Of a DNA stretch of 64,000 nt, positions 1 through 8,352 are shown piece by piece. This DNA is from Bacteroidota bacterium (GTDB taxonomy: Bacteria > Bacteroidota > Bacteroidia > Chitinophagales > Chitinophagaceae), in NCBI GenBank assembly GCA_013285915.1, contig JABDGS010000004.1:17329-81328 (forward strand), read 5' to 3'. Positions within the stretch are counted from its first letter, which is position 1; every line of letters begins with the position of its first letter. The notes beneath the pieces are model-generated. The model searched no databases. It had not been told where the DNA came from and saw nothing but the letters and a program-made list of their open reading frames with translations. A program made the translations under genes and the position numbers.

Positions 1-1238
1 TGTATGCGCAGCTTTTGCAGGCTTATATAATTTTCCAGGTATTCAATTTCACGCTGCATGGGTATATGGTCCATATTGTTGTCATGCAACATAAAGCGCA
101 TCATATCGCCAAGTTTTTGAATGCCTTCAGCCGTGCGCCCGCTGCCGTCCTGCAGTGCTGTGCCGTAAAGTGTATTAAGCGCGTTAAAAAGAAAATGCGG
201 GTTTATTTGTGAGCGTAAAAACTGTATGCCGGCCTGCGATTGTTTTAACGCAGTTTCCATGCCCCTTAACTGCAATATTTTATCTTTTTGTTGCTGGTAT
301 ACCAGCCAGGATAGCGGCGTTATAATAAACATGTACGCAGCCCATGCACCAAAGAAAAGCAAGCCCGGGCTAATCACTTGCGCCTGATGAAGCAACATAA
401 CCGGTAAGGTGCATATTACGGTAACCAATAACAACTGGCCAATGCGTTGCCCCGCAAATAACCGGGCAGCACTTTTTGAAGGAAAAATCCAATATATATT
501 AACAGCCGCCACCGTTAATACGGGCGGCAGCACAAAGATGAAAACTTCAAGAATTTCAGATTGTGCATCGCCAGGCCTTAACACGGAAGCAAACATAGAA
601 ATGGCAGCAAGCACAGAAAAGTAAACCGATGCAAAAAGGGTAACCTGGTTGGCAATAAGCACCCGGTATGCCTTGCGCCCGTCCTGCTTTTCAATACTGT
701 AAATGGCTGTTTCGCGCACCGCTGTATATAACAGGTACAGGCCCACAAAAAAAAGTGTTATATCAAAACCGCCGAACATATTGAAGAATGGCTGCGGGTG
801 CACGGGAAAAATGCTGTCTACTAAATTTACTATGCCCCTGTCAGGAAAGCTTTGTGTACAATAAAATTCCGCAAAATTGCACACCGGGCCCAGCAGGTAA
901 ATAATGATAATAAACTGCGCAACAATAAAAAAATACTTCGCAATAATAAGCAGGATAGGCTTAACAGGTATGCGTGTTTTGTTAACTACCGCAGCCATAA
1001 CCGGCTGCCACAATGTTTTTGGCAATGCCAGTTTTGCTATAACAAGCTTATTAAGCCACAAGTAACATGCGTATTGCAGAAACAGTATAATACCCTGCAG
1101 CAGCAGTATGTTATGGTAAAATTTAAAATTTTCAATAAATGGTACGCCGTTAAAAAGCCATATTATGCGCCGCATTATAGTGAACACAGCAATCATTGTT
1201 ACCAGTATAATCTCATGCTGCCGCCATTTTGCTTTCAT
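1..1238 (-). CDS. LytS/YehU-type sensor histidine kinase, C-terminus outside window
   Basis: This is the N-terminal part (about 412 codons) of a membrane histidine kinase read on the minus strand; it runs off the left edge without a stop. I translated it from the ATG at 1238. The first ~300 residues are very hydrophobic with several membrane segments, followed by a short helix and the His_kinase (PF06580) signature QINPHFLFNALNTLYG, whose His is the predicted phosphorylation site, then a segment ending near EYLENYISLQKLR. The ATPase domain must lie beyond position 1. Kinases of this family usually work with a LytTR response regulator encoded next to them; any such gene would be outside the window. 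No strong ribosome binding site is visible. Confidence 0.85.
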   Translation of the reverse strand, partial: MKAKWRQHEIILVTMIAVFTIMRRIIWLFNGVPFIENFKFYHNILLLQGIILFLQYACYLWLNKLVIAKLALPKTLWQPVMAAVVNKTRIPVKPILLIIAKYFFIVAQFIIIIYLLGPVCNFAEFYCTQSFPDRGIVNLVDSIFPVHPQPFFNMFGGFDITLFFVGLYLLYTAVRETAIYSIEKQDGRKAYRVLIANQVTLFASVYFSVLAAISMFASVLRPGDAQSEILEVFIFVLPPVLTVAAVNIYWIFPSKSAARLFAGQRIGQLLLVTVICTLPVMLLHQAQVISPGLLFFGAWAAYMFIITPLSWLVYQQQKDKILQLRGMETALKQSQAGIQFLRSQINPHFLFNALNTLYGTALQDGSGRTAEGIQKLGDMMRFMLHDNNMDHIPMQREIEYLENYISLQKLRI

Positions 1239-1367
1239 GCCTGTAAATTTTAAGCAAGATTAGTTTATAGCAACGGTAGCTTTTTTGCAATGGGACAAAC
1301 ATGCCTGTAAATGTGACGGAAATGGATCGTATAAATAAAAATGGGCTGAATCCATTATAAACAAAAA

Positions 1368-1390
1368 GCCCCGGCTTTTTTTACCGGGGC
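1368..1390 (-). terminator. Rho-independent terminator of the lipoprotein gene
   Basis: A 7-bp GC stem (GCCCCGG / CCGGGGC) is followed on the minus strand by five U residues (positions 1367-1363). It lies 24 bp after the stop of the gene at 1414-1941 and ahead of the kinase gene, so the two minus-strand genes are probably separate transcripts. Confidence 0.8.
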
Positions 1391-1413
1391 ATTATAATAA
1401 ACATATTTGATAA

Positions 1414-1941
1414 TTATTTGGGAAGGTGCGCCTTAAACTGGTTAAAATAAACAATTTTACCATTTGCTACCATCCAGTTTTCCTGTATCAGGCTGGTATC
1501 AGGTTTGCCCTTTTTTGGGTAACGTCGTTCCGTACTCCAAATATTTACCCAATCCTGGTTTTTGTCATTTACATGGGCGCTTTGCCATGCTGATATATCA
1601 AAGCGAAGCGAATCTAAGTCGCGAATGTCTTGCCCGGCAAAAGCAAGCAGCGAGTCTGCCGGCCCGTTAAACCGAAAGCCGCTTGCATCATCATAAACAA
1701 CGGTATCAGCAAAAGATGCGCGTTTTGATTTTATATCGTTGCTTTCAAAAGCCTTCCATACATCAAGCACCTCATGGGCAACCTGTGCACTGCCGGGCAC
1801 TGTTATGTCTGATGAATAAGTTGCCTTAAATGGATAAGGCAATGTGTCTTTTGTTGAAGCATTTACCGGTGCGCTACCGGTCTGGGGTGTATTGCAGGCA
1901 GCCAGTATTAACAGGGCGGCCAATGCGTAGGTTTTTCTCAT
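1414..1941 (-). CDS. Small lipoprotein, SnoaL/NTF2-like
   Basis: 175 residues with a lipoprotein signal peptide; the lipobox LAAC puts the lipidated Cys at residue 16. The mature part (from ~45) has the look of a SnoaL/NTF2-fold domain: a long helix around VWKAFESNDI, then SFADTVVYDDASGFRFNGPAD, and a C-terminal strand motif ENWMVANGKIVYFNQF, as in polyketide-cyclase-like ligand binders of Bacteroidota. No catalytic residues can be assigned. It is expected in the periplasm, anchored to a membrane. It ends in its own terminator and faces the OmpA-like gene divergently. The lipoprotein call is firm; the fold is an inference. Confidence 0.75.
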   Translation of the reverse strand: MRKTYALAALLILAACNTPQTGSAPVNASTKDTLPYPFKATYSSDITVPGSAQVAHEVLDVWKAFESNDIKSKRASFADTVVYDDASGFRFNGPADSLLAFAGQDIRDLDSLRFDISAWQSAHVNDKNQDWVNIWSTERRYPKKGKPDTSLIQENWMVANGKIVYFNQFKAHLPK

Positions 1942-2166
1942 TTTGTTTTTATTGGTTTTATGGTGAAATGTATTAATCGAAGATTATTAATTGATACCGT
2001 CAATCACCGGGTGCACTTCACTTTTGCAGGTATGTTACCAAATATAGCATTTGCTTTGGCAACAGCAACGGCTTCATCACTATCTTTTGCTGTAAAATAT
2101 TTTGCCCCCAGCCTTCGTTTTAACTTTAACAACCGTATTGCACGTTTTTTGCGACCTTGCTTTTGC

Positions 2167-4074
2167 ATGAAATATACCGTATTAATATTTTTATTATTAG
2201 CGAACACATCGCTTTTTGCACAGGCGGACCCGCCGCCTGTTAACAAGAAGGCGCAGGAAGCGTACGACAAGGCTATGCTGCAATTGCGCGATGGATTGGT
2301 TAAAGATGCCATACCCTTGTTAGGTAAAGCCATTGAATACGACCCAAATTTTGTTGATGCCTACCTTAGCATGGCGGGGGTTTATGGAGAATTAAAGAAT
2401 TACCAGAAATGCATTGATTATTATGAACTTGCCCGCAAAAAAGATTCGGCTTACGTTAAATATTATGATGTACCCTACAGCATGAACCTTGAAGCACTTG
2501 GCCGGTTTGACGATGCGCTTGCTGTTATAAACGAATACCTGTCTATTCCCAATCTTAATGAAACCAACAGGCGCAGTGGTTTGTACCGCAAACAATGTTA
2601 TGAATTTGCAGTTGATTATGCGAAAAAACACCCCAATGCAGCCACTACGTTTACGCCGGTAAACATGGGTGACAGTATAAACAGCAAAGGAAGCGAATAT
2701 TACCCAACCTTTACTATTGACGACAGCACTTTTGTATTTACACGCCGTGGCGATGGAGCACGGGAGGATTTTATGGAGAGTAAATTACAGCCCGGCGGTG
2801 GTTATAGTAAAGCAAAACTTATTGATGGCTATATAAATGTTGAACCGCTGAAAGGTGCTATAAATATTTCGCAGGATGGGGAATGGCTGATCTTTGCGGG
2901 TGATTTTCCAGGGAAGGGCGATGGTGACTATGACCTGTTTATAAGTTATAATACGCCGGATGGCTGGAGCGAGCCTGCAAATATGGGTTACAGCATTAAT
3001 ACAGAGTACTGGGAAAGTGCACCCAGCCTTAGCCCCGATAAAAACACACTGTATTTTAGCAGCAACAGGCCCGGCGGCTATGGTGGCAAAGACCTTTACG
3101 TAAGTCACCGCAAGCCTAACGGTACCTGGACACCGGCTGAAAATATGGGCCCAACCATTAACACAAAAGGCAATGACGAAGCGCCTTTTATACATGCTGA
3201 TGGGCAAACATTGTACTATACGTCTGATGGGTTGCCCGGTTATGGGGGCAGCGATATTTATGTTACCAGGAAAACAGGGGATACCTGGAGCACACCGGAA
3301 AACCTTGGTTACCCGATTAACACAATTGAGAACGAAGGCAGCCTGTTTGTTTCGTCTGATGGGGTTACCGCGTATTACTCAAGTGACAGGGCCGATACAA
3401 GAGGAAAGCTTGACCTGTATAAATTTCAATTGCAGCCCGAAACAAGGCCTGCACGCACATTATATGTGCAGGGTTATGTAACAGATGCCGCAACAGGAAA
3501 ATACATACCATGCGCTGTTGAACTTACGGAAGACTCTACCCAAAAAGCAGTTACCAAATTACAGACTGATGAAACCGGCTTTTATTTTATGACGTTACCT
3601 GTTGGCAAAGACTATACTTTTACCGTAAACCGCAAAGGCTATTTATTTTACAGCGATGTATTTAAGCTGCGGGAAAAGGCCGCTGACAGTACTTATGTAA
3701 AAAATATAAAGTTGCAGCCAATTGCCGTTAACACTACCGTGGCGTTAAAGAATATTCAGTTTGATTTGAAGTCGTTCGAATTAAAACCTGTAAGCCTTAC
3801 TGAGCTTGATAAACTGCTACAATTATTGACAGATAACCCAACGGTGCATGTTGAGATAAGCGGGCACACAGATAATATTGGGTCTGATGCCGATAATATG
3901 AAGCTTTCAGCAAACAGGGCTAAAGCTGTGGCAGATTATCTTATCAGTAAGGGTATTGGCGCAGACCGCTTAACATGGAAAGGTTATGGCGCATCCAAAC
4001 CTATTGCCGACAACGCTACTGAAGAAGGCCGCGCTAAGAACAGGAGAACCGAATTTACTGTAACAGGAATGTGA
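2167..4074 (+). CDS. TPR / WD40-like / carboxypeptidase-regulatory / OmpA protein, PorE-like
   Basis: 635 residues from the ATG at 2167, chosen because it is followed by a clean signal peptide (MKYTVLIFLLLANTSLFAQA); in-frame sequence upstream to 1960 gives no plausible leader. Order of domains: TPR-type helices (~25-150), PD40 beta-propeller repeats (~170-420) with recurring YFSSNRPGGYGG and YYTSDGLPGYGG blades, a carboxypeptidase regulatory-like beta sandwich (~435-520), and a C-terminal OmpA peptidoglycan-binding domain (~530-635) with SGHTDNIGSD and NRRTEF. This is the architecture of PorE (PG1058) of the type IX secretion system, but PorE is a lipoprotein and no lipobox Cys is present here. 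Related proteins are numerous in Bacteroidota, so a T9SS role is only possible. Likely role: linking outer-membrane machinery to peptidoglycan. Confidence 0.9.
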   Translation: MKYTVLIFLLLANTSLFAQADPPPVNKKAQEAYDKAMLQLRDGLVKDAIPLLGKAIEYDPNFVDAYLSMAGVYGELKNYQKCIDYYELARKKDSAYVKYYDVPYSMNLEALGRFDDALAVINEYLSIPNLNETNRRSGLYRKQCYEFAVDYAKKHPNAATTFTPVNMGDSINSKGSEYYPTFTIDDSTFVFTRRGDGAREDFMESKLQPGGGYSKAKLIDGYINVEPLKGAINISQDGEWLIFAGDFPGKGDGDYDLFISYNTPDGWSEPANMGYSINTEYWESAPSLSPDKNTLYFSSNRPGGYGGKDLYVSHRKPNGTWTPAENMGPTINTKGNDEAPFIHADGQTLYYTSDGLPGYGGSDIYVTRKTGDTWSTPENLGYPINTIENEGSLFVSSDGVTAYYSSDRADTRGKLDLYKFQLQPETRPARTLYVQGYVTDAATGKYIPCAVELTEDSTQKAVTKLQTDETGFYFMTLPVGKDYTFTVNRKGYLFYSDVFKLREKAADSTYVKNIKLQPIAVNTTVALKNIQFDLKSFELKPVSLTELDKLLQLLTDNPTVHVEISGHTDNIGSDADNMKLSANRAKAVADYLISKGIGADRLTWKGYGASKPIADNATEEGRAKNRRTEFTVTGM

Positions 4075-4081
4075 TACGATT

Positions 4082-4245
4082 TTGGATTAGGCGATTGCGG
4101 ATTGCAGATTTGTTTGACGTGAGATAAATTGCATATCATTTCATCAATATTCACACAGATCTGCGAAATGGGCTTTTATATTCTCCATAATCCAATCTGC
4201 AATCCGCAATCGGGTAATCTGCAATAGCTTAATCTGCAATCAATC
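4082..4245. repeat. Heptad-repeat element with 19-bp inverted ends
   Basis: CGATTGCGGATTGCAGATT at 4092-4110 is repeated as its exact reverse complement at 4194-4212, with 83 bp between. Both arms are degenerate tandem 7-mers (CGATTGC, GGATTGC, AGATTTG), and the right arm continues with more copies to about 4242, overlapping the end of the stress-protein gene. The element sits between two convergent genes. The same dialect recurs at 16185, 19557 and 20310. Confidence 0.8.
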
Positions 4246-5073
4246 GTGTACTACCATCAGCGGTACATGGCTGTGGAAGGCCAATTGTTTGGTGTGGCTG
4301 CGCTTAAACAGGCCTTCAAAAAAACCGTGCTTTTTAGGGATGGTTATAATAAGGTCAATGTTATTGTCAACTGCAAAACTGTTGATTGCTTCCACAAAGT
4401 CTGTGCTGTCAACAAAATGGTACTGCGGCTCGTAACCATAAAACAATGTATCAAGCATCAGGCTTTCAAATGGCGTATCGGGTGAAAAGTTCTTATTGCC
4501 ATGGTCAATATTCAATACAAACAGTTTTGCTCTTGTTTCGTCAAGAATATGTTTAATGGCGCCTACAGGGGTTGTTTCAACAACCTGTTTAAAATCACAA
4601 GCCAGCATTACATTTTTAATACTTGAGAAAGCAGTACCAGGCGGTACTACAATTACCGGGATAGTTGAATGTTTGGCAACATTAACAGCGTTACTGCCGA
4701 TTAAGACCTCATCAAGTTTACCACCACCTGTAACCCCCATTACGATAAGATCAATTTGCTTTGATTCCGCGATATCCCTCCATCCATCGGCCAGGGTTAT
4801 GTATTCCCCAACGGTCTCAAGCGTAACGCCTTCCGCAGCATGTGTTTGCAGTACTGTTTTAAAATGTTCAAGCCCTGTGTTGCTAATCTCTCTTATATCG
4901 TCAAAATTTATAAGCTCTACCGGCGTCATTGACGCATCTGTGGCAACAGGCTGCTGGTAAGCATTGTAAAGCACTATTTTTTCGGCATGTAATTGCTGGG
5001 CAAGTTGCAAAGCATAAATCCCTGCCCTTTTCGCTGCTTCCGAAAAATCAGTTGGTACAAGTATGTTTTTCAT
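4240..5073 (-). CDS. Universal stress protein, two UspA domains
   Basis: 277 residues, two tandem Usp domains (~1-144 and ~150-277), the usual Bacteroidota arrangement. Domain 1 begins MKNILVPTDFSEAAKRAG and carries the nucleotide-binding loop GVTGGGKLDEVLIGSNAVN followed by IPVIVVPPG; domain 2 ends with KKHGFFEGLFKRSHTKQLA and PLMVVHD but lacks a clear full ATP loop. Cytoplasmic, probably nucleotide-binding, with no defined client. A second protein of the same type is at 44243-45037. The last codons overlap the right arm of a heptad-repeat element. Confidence 0.92.
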   Translation of the reverse strand: MKNILVPTDFSEAAKRAGIYALQLAQQLHAEKIVLYNAYQQPVATDASMTPVELINFDDIREISNTGLEHFKTVLQTHAAEGVTLETVGEYITLADGWRDIAESKQIDLIVMGVTGGGKLDEVLIGSNAVNVAKHSTIPVIVVPPGTAFSSIKNVMLACDFKQVVETTPVGAIKHILDETRAKLFVLNIDHGNKNFSPDTPFESLMLDTLFYGYEPQYHFVDSTDFVEAINSFAVDNNIDLIITIPKKHGFFEGLFKRSHTKQLAFHSHVPLMVVHD

Positions 5074-5203
5074 GTAGTGTATCTATTGAAGTGTAAAGTT
5101 CAAAAAGAATTAATATACTTATTACGAGTTATACCATACCGGTATAAAAATATTCACTCCTTGAAATCATTTTGCTGTGTAAACTTGTTTTGCGACAACG
5201 TAA

Positions 5204-5338
5204 TCAGTTTCCAGCTTTTAATTTCTGTTGCCGCAAATATTCTTGTATTTGAGCCAGTGTCATCTCCGAAATATCTTTTGAAATTCTTTCTTTAATGGCT
5301 CTAAAAGTCTCAACTGTATCAAATTCTTTCTCATTCAC
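5204..5338 (-). CDS. Tiny protein overlapping the PIN toxin gene, probable antitoxin
   Basis: A 44-residue reading frame starts at a GTG (5338-5336) that overlaps the stop of the PIN gene by 8 nt and ends at TGA 5206-5204. The product is charged and helical: it begins NEKEFDTVETFRAIKERISK and continues DISEMTLAQIQEYLRQ. The pattern (a helix, then MTLAQIQEYL) resembles small partners seen beside toxin genes in Bacteroidota. The overlap suggests translational coupling. Toxin-first order is less common in type II modules. No database match could be tested; the coding call rests on the overlap, the amphipathic composition and the lack of any other use of this strand. Confidence 0.6.
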   Translation of the reverse strand: MNEKEFDTVETFRAIKERISKDISEMTLAQIQEYLRQQKLKAGN

Positions 5339-5807
5339 TTCCTTCTTCGTTTTCATAATTGATAACATCTTTAGGTGAACGTATTTCTAATGTGGCATAA
5401 CCATGCTTCAAATTTACCGAATTATACCCTCGTATCCTGTAAATATTAACAATGTGCTTAAAATTCCAACTCACCAGAATATCTGCTTTGTTAATTGTAG
5501 CTAATGCAATATGCACACAATCGTCAAAACTGCTTTTGCCTACAACATTTTCAGCAATATACTCTCTCGCCAAATTAAGGGATTCATTTGTAATCTGAAC
5601 AAATTCCATATTTTCATTTGGCAGCGTATTAATAAAATTTCTAACTTGTTCTGGTGCGTTATCAAGCTCACCAATTGTCAGATCTGAATACATGCAGATA
5701 ATTTCGCCAAGTTTTACCTTTTCAAATAATTGGAGTGTCAGTTCATCAAATTCGATGTCATAAACACCACCGAAAACAGAAGTGTCAAAATAGAAACGCT
5801 GTTTCAT
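5331..5807 (-). CDS. PIN-domain protein, VapC-like toxin
   Basis: 158 residues. N-terminal FYFDTSVFGG carries the first conserved Asp (D8); SDLTIGELDNAP supplies the acidic residue of the second motif; SFDDCVHIALATINKADILVSWNFKHI (~93-119) is the conserved PIN C-terminal block with DD followed by the D and the SWNFKH strand. PIN proteins of this type are metal-dependent RNases, usually toxins that cleave tRNA or rRNA. The downstream 44-residue reading frame overlaps its stop and is the likely antitoxin. No conventional antitoxin lies upstream; the neighbour there is a membrane protein. Confidence 0.85.
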   Translation of the reverse strand: MKQRFYFDTSVFGGVYDIEFDELTLQLFEKVKLGEIICMYSDLTIGELDNAPEQVRNFINTLPNENMEFVQITNESLNLAREYIAENVVGKSSFDDCVHIALATINKADILVSWNFKHIVNIYRIRGYNSVNLKHGYATLEIRSPKDVINYENEEGSE

Positions 5808-5841
5808 ATTATGAAATTATTAAACTTGACATAGAGACAGG

Positions 5842-6282
5842 TTATCTTTTTTCGTATTCATACATTTTTGCTTCTTTAAGAAAAGTAAAATGGTTCCAAT
5901 GAGCCCAAATGCTTACTGCAAAAGCAATACTTGAAAAAACCCGGGCAGTCGTATCTGTTTTTTTGTCCAATGATTGCCCGGCCCAAAATCCACCAACAGC
6001 CCATCCCAAAGAAAACAAAATTGAAAAAATATATCTGAAAAATCTATTAGCAAAAAATAGCACTGCAAATAAAAATACTGCTGCAATACCAATTATTATA
6101 CCTATTGCAGGATGAAGTTTAAAATATATTACCACAAGAATTGCAGTGGTGGCAGCAGCAATCAAAAATTCTGTGTATAAAATTGTATTTTTTCGCCTAC
6201 GAATTATATATTTTCGAGTCATTAGCTTTTTATTTATGATTTTATAAATCATGCTTGCACTATAAATTTGCCCTTTTATCAA
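5842..6282 (-). CDS. Small integral membrane protein, unknown
   Basis: Up to 146 residues; a more plausible start is the Met at 6222 (MTRKYIIRRRK), because the preceding 20 residues look like untranslated sequence, giving 126 residues. After a basic N-terminus there are four probable membrane segments: TEFLIAAATTAILVVIYF, IGIIIGIAAVFLFAVLFF, YIFSILFSLGWAVGGFWAG and VFSSIAFAVSIWAHW. The last cytoplasmic stretch is KEAKMYEYEKR. I recognise no family. It precedes the PIN gene by 34 bp on the same strand. Confidence 0.6.
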   Translation of the reverse strand: MIKGQIYSASMIYKIINKKLMTRKYIIRRRKNTILYTEFLIAAATTAILVVIYFKLHPAIGIIIGIAAVFLFAVLFFANRFFRYIFSILFSLGWAVGGFWAGQSLDKKTDTTARVFSSIAFAVSIWAHWNHFTFLKEAKMYEYEKR

Positions 6283-6359
6283 GAAACAACTATTACATTT
6301 ATAATTTAAGCTCGCAACATAATTCTATTCGACTATCCGCATATAGCAACCTATTTCAC

Positions 6360-6447
6360 CTTTGTATTCTCTGTGTGGATTTTTTCTTTGAGACCTTTGT
6401 GGTTAAGGCTTTCGTTTTAGCCACAAAGGATTAACATAAAGGGCACA
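6360..6447. repeat. Degenerate repeat with inverted CCTTTGTGG arms
   Basis: CCTTTGTGG at 6394-6402 is inverted as CCACAAAGG at 6421-6429, with an inner GGCT/AGCC pair. Flanking words (CTCTGTG, CTTTGTG) give it the same loosely 7-bp-phased appearance as the other islands in this window. Non-coding. Confidence 0.5.
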
Positions 6448-6495
6448 ACACTGGCTTACATTGCTATCTGCAAATAGTCAATTACTTCTAACTTA

Positions 6496-7674
6496 TCAGG
6501 CTATATTCTCAATAATGCCTGCGATGCCCTGCCCACCACCAACACAAGCAGTAACCATACCATATTTTTTACCAAGCCGCTCCATATCGGTTAGCAGTTG
6601 CACTGTTAATTTACAGCCGGTACAGCCCAACGGGTGACCCAATGCAATAGCCCCTCCGTTTATATTTACAATATCGGGATTAAGGCCAAGTTCATGTATT
6701 ACAGCGAGCGCCTGCGATGCAAATGCTTCGTTCAGTTCGATCAAATCAATATCAGCAAGGCTCATATTTGCCTGCTTTAGTACTTTTGGTACCGCTGCCA
6801 CCGGCCCAATGCCCATAATACGCGGGTGCACACCTGCGCTGGCGCAATTTACCAGCCTGCCAATGGGTTTTAAACCAAGTTCGTTCACCATCCTTTCACT
6901 CATCACAATTACAAATGCGGCACCATCGCTTGTTTGCGATGAGTTACCTGCCGTAACACAACCACCCTGCGCAAAAGCTGGCTTAAGCTTTGCCAATGCT
7001 TCCAGTGTGGTATCTGCACGTACACCCTCATCAGTATCAACCGTATAATTTCTTGTTTTACGTTTACCTTTTTCATCTACATATACCTGCTCAACATTTA
7101 TTGGTAAAATGCCGGGTTTAAAATGCCCGTTCTGTATGGCATGCATAGCTTTTGTGTGGCTTTGCAGGGCAAACAGGTCCTGGTCTTCACGGCTAACCTT
7201 AAATTCTTTGGCAACGGCTTCTGCAGTCAAACCCATGCTTAAATAGTAATCAGGCTCGTCTTTCGCTATGCTGTAAGCCGGCACAGTTTTCCACCCTGCG
7301 GTGGGTACAAGGCTCATGCTTTCGGTGCCGCCTGCTATAATACATTCGGCCATGCCCGAGCGAATTTTTGCAGTAGCCATAGCAATGCTTTCCAGCCCGC
7401 TGGCGCAGTAACGGTTAATTGTAATACCCGCCACCTCAATACCTAAAGCGCGCGCAGATATTATCCGCCCAAATTGCAGGCCCTGCTCCGCTTCAGGCAC
7501 AGCATTACCCACAATAACATCATCAACCCGTTTTACATCAAGCTGGGGAACAGATGCAGTTAACCCTTTAATTACTTCAACCGCAAGGTCGTCAGGACGG
7601 TAAAACCTAAAAAAGCCGCGTTTGCTTTTGCCCACCGCTGTGCGGTAACCGGCCACTATATAAGCTTCCTGCAT
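6496..7674 (-). CDS. Acetyl-CoA C-acyltransferase (thiolase)
   Basis: 392 residues, the standard thiolase length. The acyl-accepting Cys is in NRYCASGLESIAMA (C90), the His in GGAIALGHPLGCTG (H347) and the second Cys in TACVGGGQGIAG (C377), so all three catalytic residues are present. The N-terminus AYIVAGYRTAVGKSKRG is typical of FadA/FadI-like degradative thiolases, which cleave 3-ketoacyl-CoA to acetyl-CoA in beta-oxidation (EC 2.3.1.16). No fadB-like hydratase/dehydrogenase gene is adjacent, so a symbol is not assigned and acetoacetyl-CoA thiolase activity cannot be excluded. Confidence 0.93.
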   Translation of the reverse strand: MQEAYIVAGYRTAVGKSKRGFFRFYRPDDLAVEVIKGLTASVPQLDVKRVDDVIVGNAVPEAEQGLQFGRIISARALGIEVAGITINRYCASGLESIAMATAKIRSGMAECIIAGGTESMSLVPTAGWKTVPAYSIAKDEPDYYLSMGLTAEAVAKEFKVSREDQDLFALQSHTKAMHAIQNGHFKPGILPINVEQVYVDEKGKRKTRNYTVDTDEGVRADTTLEALAKLKPAFAQGGCVTAGNSSQTSDGAAFVIVMSERMVNELGLKPIGRLVNCASAGVHPRIMGIGPVAAVPKVLKQANMSLADIDLIELNEAFASQALAVIHELGLNPDIVNINGGAIALGHPLGCTGCKLTVQLLTDMERLGKKYGMVTACVGGGQGIAGIIENIA

Positions 7675-7696
7675 AGCAATCTTATTTAATTACTTT

Positions 7697-7724
7697 CAAA
7701 ATTAGTAAAAAGTTGTTTATGCAA
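7697..7724 (-). promoter_or_regulatory. Probable promoter of the thiolase gene
   Basis: On the minus strand TAATTTTG (7704-7697) matches the Bacteroidota -7 consensus TAnnTTTG, with TTG 17 nt upstream (7724-7722). It ends 22 bp before the thiolase start. Confidence 0.45.
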
Positions 7725-7763
7725 CTAATGTGAGTGCGCCACGAATTATTTAAAGATATTCAG

Positions 7764-7771
7764 TAAATTTG
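7764..7771 (+). promoter_or_regulatory. -7 element of the PemK toxin-antitoxin operon
   Basis: TAAATTTG fits TAnnTTTG and lies 16 bp before the antitoxin ATG. No TTTG box is found at the right distance upstream, so the promoter may need an activator or be weak. Confidence 0.4.
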
Positions 7772-7787
7772 GAAAGAAAACGTTGCT

Positions 7788-7979
7788 ATGTTAACTTTAA
7801 GTGAAACAAAAAATATTATCTCTCAACTAAATCCAGAGGAAAAAAGGCAGCTGTTTCAATGGCTTCAGCAGGAGCAGGAAGAACAGGAGCTTTCCACTTT
7901 TTCCTTTGTAACATCGCATTCTGTTCTTGAAGAAGAATGGCTAACGCCCGAAGAAGACAAAGCATGGGAAAATTTGTAG
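7788..7979 (+). CDS. Antitoxin of the PemK/MazF-type module
   Basis: 63 residues, acidic and helical. The motif LNPEEKRQLFQWLQQEQEEQ followed by SVLEEEWLTPEEDKAWENL is the layout of small antitoxins that precede PemK/MazF toxins in Bacteroidota: an N-terminal helix, then an extended acidic tail that would cover the toxin RNA site. Its last 16 nt overlap the toxin start at 7964, implying coupled translation. I do not recognise a DNA-binding domain, so autoregulation is not obvious. Confidence 0.8.
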   Translation: MLTLSETKNIISQLNPEEKRQLFQWLQQEQEEQELSTFSFVTSHSVLEEEWLTPEEDKAWENL

Positions 7980-8296
7980 CCGGAGATATAATTGTAGTCC
8001 CTTTTCCCTTTACTGATCTGACACAGTTTAAAAAGAGGCCCGCCTTGATTATTAAAGAAACTGGCAACGGAGATTATATGTGCATGATGATAACATCTAA
8101 AGCATATTCGCCGGCATATAGTATTGAAATATTATCTTCTGATTATGTTGTATCAACTTTGCCTGTAAAAAGCTTTATACGCTACAACAGGATTTTTGAG
8201 GCCAACGAGCAGATAATCCTTAAAAAAGCAACGTCGCTTACGCAAGCTGCCACAAACACCGCCATCAAAAAATTAATTGCTTTTTTGCAACCATAA
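7964..8296 (+). CDS. PemK/MazF-family mRNA interferase toxin
   Basis: 110 residues from the ATG at 7964 inside the antitoxin's last codons. The start MGKFVAGDIIVVPFPFTDL is the diagnostic first strand of the PemK/MazF SH3-like barrel, followed by KRPALIIKETG and the conserved MCMMITSKA strand. These toxins are sequence-specific endoribonucleases that cut mRNA away from or on the ribosome. An upstream in-frame Met at 7937 exists, but it would add residues ahead of the conserved strand, so 7964 is preferred. Forms an operon with the preceding gene. Confidence 0.88.
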   Translation: MGKFVAGDIIVVPFPFTDLTQFKKRPALIIKETGNGDYMCMMITSKAYSPAYSIEILSSDYVVSTLPVKSFIRYNRIFEANEQIILKKATSLTQAATNTAIKKLIAFLQP

Positions 8297-8352
8297 CCAC
8301 CAGCCTGAAACATCAGTTTCTTCAATCCCTTATTTCGTGTTTTCTTTGCAGT

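Noticed and set aside
1960..4074. OmpA-like protein starting at 1960
   Set aside because: The extra 69 residues lie upstream of an intact signal peptide that starts at 2167.
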